A stretch of 11,552 nt of DNA from an uncultured Clostridia bacterium (GTDB taxonomy: Bacteria > Bacillota > Clostridia > Oscillospirales > CAG-382), in NCBI GenBank assembly GCA_905235695.1, contig CAJOMW010000021.1:1-11552 (forward strand), written 5' to 3'. Below are positions 6,228 to 11,552 of the stretch, one piece after another (the stretch's first letter is position 1; every line of letters starts with the position of its first letter). The translations under genes were made by a program, and so were the position numbers. The notes beneath the pieces are model-generated. The model did not search any database and had not been told where the DNA came from. It saw nothing but the letters and a program-made list of their open reading frames with translations.

Positions 6228-8204
6228 ATGAAAGAAAAGTACTATTTGACAACCGCCATACCCTACACCTCGAGTAAGCCGCATATCGGCAACACCTACG
6301 AGATGATACTCACTGACTGCATAGCGCGCTACAAGAGAATGTGCGGCTATGACGTATTTATGCTGACGGGTACGGACGAGCACGGTCAGAAGATAGAAAA
6401 CGCCGCCAAGGAAGCCGGCATATCGCCGCAGGAGTATGTTGACAACATAACTGCCGAGCTCAAGGGTATATGGAAGAAGATGAACATAAGCTACGACAAG
6501 TTTATCCGCACGACAGACGATTACCACGTTAAGGCTGTGCAGAGGATATTCAAGAAGCTGTACGATCAGGGCGACATATACAAGGGCGAATACGAGGGCT
6601 GGTACTGTACACCCTGTGAGTCCTTCTGGACCGAGACGCAGGCGGCCGGAGGCAAATGCCCCGACTGCGGAAGAGAGGTCACAAGGGCTAAGGAGTCCGC
6701 ATACTTTCTGAAGCTCTCAAATTATCAAAAGAGGCTCGAAGAGTACATCGACTCTCACCCCGATTTCATCACTCCCGAGGCGCGCAAAAAAGAAATGATA
6801 AACAACTTTATAAAGCCCGGCGTGCAGGATCTCTGCGTGTCGAGAAGCACGTTCACCTGGGGAGTACCGGTGGAATTTGATCCCGGTCACGTCATATATG
6901 TTTGGATAGACGCGCTCTCAAACTACATCACCGCTCTCGGCTATTCAGTTGACGAAAAGGGCGAGCTTTATCAGAAATACTGGCCTGCCGACCTTCAGAT
7001 AATCGGCAAGGATATTCTCAGATTCCACACGATTTACTGGCCGTGCATACTCATGGCTCTCGGCGAGCCGCTCCCAAAGAAGATACTCGGTCACCCGTGG
7101 CTGCTCTCAGGCATGGACAAGATGTCAAAATCCCGCGGAAACGTAATGTACGCCGACTATCTTGCAGACCTTTTCGGAACCGATGCGGTAAGATATTACG
7201 TGCTTGCGGAAATGCCGTTTCTAAGCGACGGAAGCATAACCTACGAGATGCTCGTAAACAAGATAAATTCAGACCTTGTAAACACTCTCGGCAACCTCGT
7301 AAACAGAACGGTTGCTATGGTAAACAAGTACTTTGACGGAGTAATTCCCACCCCCGGCGAAAAGGATGATTTGGATGACGACCTCATAAGCGTTATCGAG
7401 GGCGGATTTGAAAAGACGACGGCAAAGCTTGAGGAGCTTCACATTGCGGAGGCGACCGACGAAATAATGACGGTTCTTCGCAGACTGAACAAGTATATAG
7501 ACGAAACAATGCCCTGGGCGCTGGCAAAGGACGAGGAAAAGAGAGCTCGCCTCGGCACGGTGCTGTACAACCTCATAGAAGGCATAAGGATATGCGCTAA
7601 CATTCTCTATCCGTTCATACCCGAGTCGGCGGAAAAGATAATGGAACAGATATGCAGTCCGGACAACGCCGAAAAGCTCACTGTCGGAGAATGGAAGGAC
7701 GGCGCTGTATTCGGAAAGAAATACCCCGACGGCTTCAAGGTAAATCCGTCGCCCACTCCCCTCTTTATGAGAATAGACGAAAAAGAGCTGAACGCACGCC
7801 TGGAGGCTGACAGGCTCGCAGCCGAAAAAGCCGAAAAGAAGGATGGCGGCGCAAAGTCCGAGGAAAAGGCGGAAGAGGGCTCTGAAATAGCGATAGAAGA
7901 CTTCATGAAGGTAAAGCTTATATGTGCGGAAGTCCTCGAGTGCGAGCCGGTGCCGAAGTCCGACAAGCTCCTTAAGTTAATACTCAACGACGGATCCGGC
8001 AAGCGCCAGATAGTTTCCGGCATTTCTCAGTACTACAAGCCGGAAGACCTCATCGGCAAAAAAATAATTCTCGTATCTAATCTCAAGCCGGCAAAGCTGC
8101 GCGGAGTTGAGAGCAACGGTATGCTTCTCGCCGCAAACTCCGAGAGCGGTGTTACGGTGGCGTTCCTTGACGACGGAATAAAGCCGGGAACGATAATAAG
8201 ATGA
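6228..8204 (+). CDS. metG: Methionyl-tRNA synthetase
   Basis: This class I synthetase charges tRNA-Met for both initiation and elongation. At 658 residues it is a full-length, dimerising form. The HIGH motif is HIGN at 19-22 (PYTSSKPHIGN). A zinc knuckle is formed by C127/C130 (CTPC) and C144/C147 (CPDC). The KMSKS loop is at 298-302, and an anticodon-binding helical domain lies at about 340-510. A charged Ala/Lys/Glu linker (about 520-553) leads to a C-terminal tRNA-binding OB-fold domain of the Trbp111/EMAP type (about 555-658), with VKLICAEVLECEPVPKSDKL and LKPAKLRGVESNGMLLAA. Such domains act in dimerisation and tRNA affinity. AGAAGGA lies before the ATG. No T-box or SAM riboswitch is present, because only 35 bases separate it from the gene before. 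Confidence 0.97.
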   Translation: MKEKYYLTTAIPYTSSKPHIGNTYEMILTDCIARYKRMCGYDVFMLTGTDEHGQKIENAAKEAGISPQEYVDNITAELKGIWKKMNISYDKFIRTTDDYHVKAVQRIFKKLYDQGDIYKGEYEGWYCTPCESFWTETQAAGGKCPDCGREVTRAKESAYFLKLSNYQKRLEEYIDSHPDFITPEARKKEMINNFIKPGVQDLCVSRSTFTWGVPVEFDPGHVIYVWIDALSNYITALGYSVDEKGELYQKYWPADLQIIGKDILRFHTIYWPCILMALGEPLPKKILGHPWLLSGMDKMSKSRGNVMYADYLADLFGTDAVRYYVLAEMPFLSDGSITYEMLVNKINSDLVNTLGNLVNRTVAMVNKYFDGVIPTPGEKDDLDDDLISVIEGGFEKTTAKLEELHIAEATDEIMTVLRRLNKYIDETMPWALAKDEEKRARLGTVLYNLIEGIRICANILYPFIPESAEKIMEQICSPDNAEKLTVGEWKDGAVFGKKYPDGFKVNPSPTPLFMRIDEKELNARLEADRLAAEKAEKKDGGAKSEEKAEEGSEIAIEDFMKVKLICAEVLECEPVPKSDKLLKLILNDGSGKRQIVSGISQYYKPEDLIGKKIILVSNLKPAKLRGVESNGMLLAANSESGVTVAFLDDGIKPGTIIR

Positions 8205-8225
8205 ATTTTATATATCGGAGGCAAT

Positions 8226-8660
8226 ATGATTTATACCGATTTGACAAAAAAGGCGCTTAAAATTTCGTTTGAAGCTCACAAAAATCAAGTTGATAAGAGC
8301 GGTATTCCCTATGTCTATCATCCTTTTCACATTGCAGAGCAAATGAAGGATGAAGATACGACAATAGTTGCACTTTTGCACGATGTTGTTGAAGATGCAG
8401 GCATAACTCTCGAACAGCTACGATCTATCGGATTTTCCGATGCGGTTATAGAAGCAATAGCGCTGATGACGCACGACAAATCGGTTCCGTACATGGACTA
8501 TGTGCGAAATATTGCGAAAAACGATATAGCTCGTGCAGTTAAACTCGAAGATTTGCGGCACAACAGCGATCTCTCAAGGCTTGACAAGGTTACGGAAAAG
8601 GATGTTGCGCGCGCAGAAAAGTACAAAGAGGCAATAGACATATTGTCCGGGATAAAATAG
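8226..8660 (+). CDS. Small stand-alone HD-domain phosphohydrolase, Rel/SpoT hydrolase type
   Basis: This 144-residue protein matches only the (p)ppGpp hydrolase domain of Rel/SpoT proteins. Visible motifs are the N-terminal AHKNQVDKSGIPYVYHP (18-33, metal-ligand H32), ALLHDVVEDAG with the HD pair H52/D53 and the catalytic-type acidic pair E56/D57, and VKLEDLRHNSDLSRL with D109 and N113. There is no synthetase, TGS or ACT domain. Such proteins are often labelled GTP pyrophosphokinase, but nothing here could synthesise ppGpp. Hydrolysis of an alarmone or another pyrophosphorylated nucleotide is the reasonable inference, with the substrate unknown. GGAGG (8217-8221) lies only four bases before the ATG. 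The gene is about 42% GC by hand count, and its first four Ile codons are ATT, unlike neighbours that favour ATA. This could indicate separate origin. The next gene starts three bases after the stop. Confidence 0.85.
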   Translation: MIYTDLTKKALKISFEAHKNQVDKSGIPYVYHPFHIAEQMKDEDTTIVALLHDVVEDAGITLEQLRSIGFSDAVIEAIALMTHDKSVPYMDYVRNIAKNDIARAVKLEDLRHNSDLSRLDKVTEKDVARAEKYKEAIDILSGIK

Positions 8661-8663
8661 GTC

Positions 8664-9770
8664 ATGGAAATAACAAAGATCGTCATAACCGGCGGACCGT
8701 GTGCCGGAAAAACCAAGGCGGTAAAGCTCGTAAAGGAGCATTTTGAAGCCCTCGGACTTACCGTGCTTGCAATCCCTGAAACCGCAACCGAGCTTATACT
8801 CGGCGGTGTAACGAATGAGTTTGTCGGCTCTGCTGAAAATTTTCAAACGTGCATACTTGGTCTGCAGCTTGAAAAAGAGCGGATATTTGAAAAAGCGGCG
8901 CGCATGACGGGAAGAGACAAAGCTCTGATAATCTGCGACAGAGGAACGGCCGACAACAGTGCGTACCTATCGGATAAGGAATATAAGGCTCTTGCAAACA
9001 GAGCGGGCTTTTCCGAGTTTGACTTGAGAGAGCGATATGATGCGGTATTTCACCTTGAAACTGCGGCAAAGAGTGAATGTGACATATATGACCTTACCTC
9101 AAACTCTGCCAGAAGCGAGTCGGCGGCGGAAGCCGCAGAGCTTGACGACAGGCTGATAAGCGCTTATGTCGGGCATCCCCATTTCAGGATAATCAGGAGC
9201 GAGCCAGATTTTCAAACCAAGATGACACATCTTATCTCTGAAATATCCTCATTTTTGGGAATACCCGAGCCGATAGAGACCGAGCGCAAGTACCTGATAG
9301 AATATCCGAACTTATCCCTCCTTGAAGGTCACCCGTTCTGCAGAGGCGTCGACATGGTTCAGACGTATCTCAAAGCGGACAGCGGTATGAGCGAAAGAGT
9401 GCGTAAGCGCTATTGCGGAGAAAGTACGGTATACATACACACGGCTAAGAAAAGGCTGTCGGATATGAGCTGTTACGAATACGAAAGCCGCATAAGCGAG
9501 AAAGAGTATTTGTCCCTTCTCGAAAGAGCGGACGAAAACAGAGCGCCAATCCGAAAAAAGAGATACTGCCTTGTATACGACAAGCAGTATTTTGAGATAG
9601 ACGTATACCCGTTCTGGAACGACAGGGCAATTATGGAAATCGAGCTTTCAGGCGAGAATGACTCGGTAAATTTTCCAGACTTTATAAAGATAATAAAAGA
9701 AGTTACGTACGACAAAGAGTACAAAAACGCTTCTCTTGCAAAAAAGGTAAAAGCAAATGAAAATGTTTGA
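8664..9770 (+). CDS. P-loop NTPase (AAA_28-like) fused to a CYTH/triphosphate-tunnel domain
   Basis: The 368-residue protein has two domains. Residues 1-200 form a P-loop kinase-like NTPase with Walker A GGPCAGKT (10-17), a Walker B-like ALIICDRG (87-94) and a lid-like region near ARSESAAEAAELDD (149-162). Residues about 203-360 form a CYTH domain. It has the signature E205-x-E207-x-K209 (ETERKYLIE), a basic cluster SERVRKR (243-249), E272/E274, RKKR (297-300), E311/D313, E325/E327 and the closing EVTYDKEYKNASLAKK. CYTH domains bind or hydrolyse triphosphate-bearing molecules, and the full set of tunnel residues suggests it is not degenerate. The same architecture is known from Drosophila TTD14, a GTP- and phosphoinositide-binding protein, but the bacterial function is unknown to me. 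The start is 3 bases after the HD gene with no strong Shine-Dalgarno, suggesting coupling. The 3' end overlaps tatD by 14 bases. Confidence 0.85.
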   Translation: MEITKIVITGGPCAGKTKAVKLVKEHFEALGLTVLAIPETATELILGGVTNEFVGSAENFQTCILGLQLEKERIFEKAARMTGRDKALIICDRGTADNSAYLSDKEYKALANRAGFSEFDLRERYDAVFHLETAAKSECDIYDLTSNSARSESAAEAAELDDRLISAYVGHPHFRIIRSEPDFQTKMTHLISEISSFLGIPEPIETERKYLIEYPNLSLLEGHPFCRGVDMVQTYLKADSGMSERVRKRYCGESTVYIHTAKKRLSDMSCYEYESRISEKEYLSLLERADENRAPIRKKRYCLVYDKQYFEIDVYPFWNDRAIMEIELSGENDSVNFPDFIKIIKEVTYDKEYKNASLAKKVKANENV

Positions 9771-10551
9771 CTCCCACGCCCACTACGACGACGCAAAATT
9801 CAGCGGCAGAGCCGACGAAATACTGTGCGAGGTGCACGGGAACGGCGTAGAAAAGATAACGAATATCGGGTGCAGTCTCGCTTCGAGCAGAGCTTCGCTC
9901 TCTCTTGCGGCAAAGTATGATTTTATATATGCCGCGGTAGGTGTTCATCCGTCGGACGCTGTGAGCGACATGAAAAACGAAGACTGGCTCGAGCAGGTCG
10001 AGGCGATGTATCACTCGTCCCCGAAAGCCGTTGCGATAGGCGAGATAGGACTTGACTACCACTACGGAAAAGACGATATCGCCGAGCAGAAGATATGCTT
10101 CAGGCTTCAGTTAGAGCTTGCGAGACGGCTGGGTGCGCCCGTAGTCATCCACGACAGAGAGGCACACGAGGACACCCTCGAAATACTTTACGATTTTCCC
10201 GAAGTCACTGCCGTTCTGCACAGCTTTTCGGGAAGCTATGAGATGGCGCGCGAGATAATAAAGCGCGGTCACTATATCTCGGTAAACGGAGTTCTTACCT
10301 TCAGCAACGCAAAAAAGACAGCCGATATACTCGAACGGCTCGACTCTATTGCGCCGTATGCAAGAGAGCGGCTTCTCATGGAGACCGACTGCCCGTATCT
10401 TACGCCAACTCCCCACCGCGGCGAGCTCAACCGCTCGGACTACATGGTGTTCACGGCAGAAAGAGCCGGAAGCCTGTTCGGCATATCCGGCGAGGAGTTT
10501 GCCCGTCTTACGTACGAGAACGCCTGCCGTTTCTACGGAATAGAACAATGA
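9757..10551 (+). CDS. tatD: TatD-family metal-dependent hydrolase (probable DNase)
   Basis: TatD proteins are cytosolic TIM-barrel metal-dependent hydrolases with 3'-5' exonuclease or DNase activity in characterised members. The 264 residues fit the family. Metal ligands are all visible: H7 and H9 (FDSHAHYDD), E96 (GEIGLDYHY), H132 (VIHDREAHEDT), H155 (LHSFSGS) and D211 (ETDCPYLTP, followed by the PHRGELN signature). The first ATG (9757) is chosen because AAAGG at 9743-9747 lies nine bases upstream. A second ATG at 9763 would give the more common short N-terminus (MFDSHAH) but with a 15-base spacing. The start lies within the end of the preceding fusion gene. In Bacillus, tatD (yabD) sits directly after metS, so here the two genes 8226-9770 look like an insertion into the metG-tatD pair. 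Confidence 0.93.
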   Translation: MKMFDSHAHYDDAKFSGRADEILCEVHGNGVEKITNIGCSLASSRASLSLAAKYDFIYAAVGVHPSDAVSDMKNEDWLEQVEAMYHSSPKAVAIGEIGLDYHYGKDDIAEQKICFRLQLELARRLGAPVVIHDREAHEDTLEILYDFPEVTAVLHSFSGSYEMAREIIKRGHYISVNGVLTFSNAKKTADILERLDSIAPYARERLLMETDCPYLTPTPHRGELNRSDYMVFTAERAGSLFGISGEEFARLTYENACRFYGIEQ

Positions 10552-10563
10552 AAAGGTGATGAT

Positions 10564-11298
10564 ATGTCAAAGACCGTACTGATAACCGGATCGTCGCGCG
10601 GAATCGGCGCGGCAATCGCCGAAAAATTCGCAAGGGGCGGATACAACGTTATCATAAATTATCTGAGCAGTCAAAGCAAAGCCGAAGAGCTTCTGGAGAG
10701 GCTGACGGCTAAGACCGGTTCAAAAATAATTGCGGTAAAAGCGGACGTCTCTGACGAAAACGACGTACAAAAGCTCTTTATGGCGGCATATAACGCTTTC
10801 GGCGGCGTTGACGTGCTGATAAACAATGCGGCGGTATCGGACATAAAGATGCTTGGCGACTTTTCCAAAGCAGAGTGGGACAGGACGTTCGATATCAATG
10901 TAGGATCGGCGTTTCTCTGTTCAAAAGCGGCAATGCATCACATGGTAAATCAAAAATTCGGACGGATAATAAACATATCCTCGATGTGGGGCATCCTCGG
11001 CGCATCGTGCGAAGTCCCCTACTCCGCTTCAAAAGCGGCGATGATAGGCTTCACAAAGGCGCTTGCAAAAGAGCTTGCGCCGTCCGGCATAACCGTAAAC
11101 TGCATCGCCCCGGGAATAATCGACACCGATATGAACGCTCATCTGTCACCCTCGGAGATCTCGGACTTTGTATCCGACGTGCCTGTATCCCGTCTCGGAA
11201 CGCCTTCTGAGATAGCGCACGCCGCCTATTTTCTCGCAGGCGACGAGAGCTCTTATATAACCGGGCAGGTGCTGTCCGTAGACGGCGGAATGACCTGA
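10564..11298 (+). CDS. SDR-family reductase, FabG-like; possibly EF-P 5-aminopentanone reductase (YmfI type)
   Basis: This is a classical short-chain dehydrogenase/reductase of 244 residues, using NAD(P)H in a Rossmann fold. Visible elements are the cofactor loop TGSSRGIG (8-15), D61 (ADVSD), NNAA (87-90, where NNAG is usual), and the catalytic tetrad N112, S140, Y153, K157. It ends with APGIIDTDM and ITGQVLSVDGG. The stretch SSMWGILGASCEVPYSASKA (139-158) is, to my memory, characteristic of the YmfI group, which reduces the 5-aminopentanone on elongation factor P in Bacillus. A FabG role in fatty-acid synthesis is the alternative. No fatty-acid genes are nearby, which favours the first, as does the translation-rich context. 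AAGGTGAT (10553-10560) provides a strong Shine-Dalgarno, and the gene follows tatD by 12 bases. The subfamily assignment is tentative. Confidence 0.88.
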   Translation: MSKTVLITGSSRGIGAAIAEKFARGGYNVIINYLSSQSKAEELLERLTAKTGSKIIAVKADVSDENDVQKLFMAAYNAFGGVDVLINNAAVSDIKMLGDFSKAEWDRTFDINVGSAFLCSKAAMHHMVNQKFGRIINISSMWGILGASCEVPYSASKAAMIGFTKALAKELAPSGITVNCIAPGIIDTDMNAHLSPSEISDFVSDVPVSRLGTPSEIAHAAYFLAGDESSYITGQVLSVDGGMT

Positions 11299-11344
11299 AA
11301 AATTGCACAATTTAAAGGGGCTCGTCAGCGAAAAAAATTATAGT

Positions 11345-11396
11345 TTTTGCAATAAATATGAAGAATGTGAAAATTTTGCTAAACTCTATTGCAAAA
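11345..11396. repeat. Perfect 10-bp inverted repeat flanking the gap promoter's -35 region
   Basis: TTTTGCAATA (11345-11354) and TATTGCAAAA (11387-11396) are exact inverted copies separated by 32 bases, 42 bp centre to centre, about four helical turns. Each arm contains the palindrome TTGCAA, and the right arm covers the -35 box of the gap promoter. A further TTTTGC lies between them (11374-11379). The arms lie upstream of the predicted transcription start, so a DNA operator is more likely than an RNA hairpin. The binding protein is unknown. Confidence 0.6.
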
Positions 11397-11417
11397 GCCA
11401 TCCGGATGTATTAAAAT
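11389..11417 (+). promoter_or_regulatory. Sigma-A-type promoter of gap
   Basis: TTGCAA at 11389-11394 and TAAAAT at 11412-11417 are separated by the ideal 17 bases. Transcription would start near 11424, giving a leader of about 45 bases ending with GGAGG (11456-11460) eight bases before the gap ATG. The -35 box coincides with one arm of the inverted repeat, so a regulator bound there would compete with RNA polymerase. Confidence 0.7.
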
Positions 11418-11468
11418 AGTAGCAGTGTAAAACAATAATAAAAATTTACTTTATTGGAGGAATTTAAA

Positions 11469-11552
11469 ATGTCAGTAAAAGTTGCAATCAACGGTTTCGG
11501 ACGCATAGGCCGTCTCGCATTCCGCCAGATGTTCGGCGCAGAAGGTTATGAG
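11469..11552 (+). CDS. gap: Glyceraldehyde-3-phosphate dehydrogenase, type I (5' part only)
   Basis: Only the first 28 codons are in the window, with no stop before the edge. The N-terminus VKVAINGFGRIGRLAFRQ shows the GxGxxG NAD-binding loop typical of type I GAPDH of glycolysis, which oxidises glyceraldehyde-3-phosphate with NAD and phosphate to 1,3-bisphosphoglycerate. The ATG is preceded by GGAGG at eight bases. Gap has its own promoter and is separated from the SDR gene by 170 bases, so it starts a new transcription unit. Whether it is the glycolytic gapA or a second isozyme cannot be told from this fragment. Confidence 0.93.
   Translation, partial: MSVKVAINGFGRIGRLAFRQMFGAEGYE

Noticed and set aside
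8226..9770. Considered a toxin-antitoxin or phage-defence pair
   Set aside because: Both proteins resemble metabolic or signalling enzymes with complete active sites, and no toxin fold, DNA-binding antitoxin, integrase or flanking repeat is present.
11299..11345. Possible intrinsic terminator after the SDR gene (AAATTGCACAATTT palindrome; GCT-CGTC-AGC mini-stem)
   Set aside because: The first has a two-base loop or a five-bp AT stem, and the second has a three-bp stem followed by A rather than T. Neither is a convincing terminator, though transcription may still end in this region.

Overview
The window is a densely packed, one-direction (+ strand) block of bacterial housekeeping genes with twelve complete genes and the start of a thirteenth. 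It looks like a clostridial Firmicute, perhaps of the Oscillospirales/Ruminococcus type. The reasons are the short Gram-positive form of CysE, Mini-III next to cysS, strong purine-rich Shine-Dalgarno sites, mid-range GC, and heavy use of the Ile codon ATA. The family-level placement is an inference from style, not from a search.

Layout. An AT-rich leader (1-78) precedes rimO (S12 methylthiotransferase). It is followed by pgsA (phosphatidylglycerophosphate synthase), cysE (serine acetyltransferase, TTG start), cysS (Cys-tRNA synthetase), mrnC (Mini-ribonuclease III) and pth (peptidyl-tRNA hydrolase). These lie 13, 15 and 26 bases apart, then overlap (cysS/mrnC by 16 bases, mrnC/pth by 1 base), so they are very probably one transcript. 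An 89-base gap with a candidate promoter precedes a multi-pass membrane protein of unknown function and metG (Met-tRNA synthetase with a C-terminal Trbp111-type tRNA-binding domain). Next come a stand-alone Rel/SpoT-type HD phosphohydrolase, a P-loop NTPase-CYTH fusion protein, tatD, and an SDR reductase of the FabG/YmfI type. After a 170-base intergenic region with a good promoter and a striking inverted repeat, gap (type I GAPDH) starts and runs off the window.

How the genes fit together. Most are concerned with translation: amino-acid supply and charging (cysE, cysS, metG), ribosomal protein modification (rimO), rRNA maturation (mrnC), peptidyl-tRNA recycling (pth) and possibly EF-P modification (the SDR, if it is YmfI-like). 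pgsA supplies anionic phospholipid. The least explained part is 8226-9770. There a single-domain HD hydrolase of the alarmone-hydrolase type lies 3 bases upstream of a P-loop/CYTH fusion whose architecture resembles the eukaryotic protein TTD14. Both domain types act on or bind phosphorylated nucleotides or polyphosphates, so the pair is the best candidate here for an undescribed function. The second best is the 10-bp inverted repeat with arms 42 bp apart, one arm covering the -35 box of the gap promoter.

No RNA genes, mobile elements, CRISPR arrays, T-box or riboswitch leaders were found, and no gene-free stretch exceeds 300 bases.
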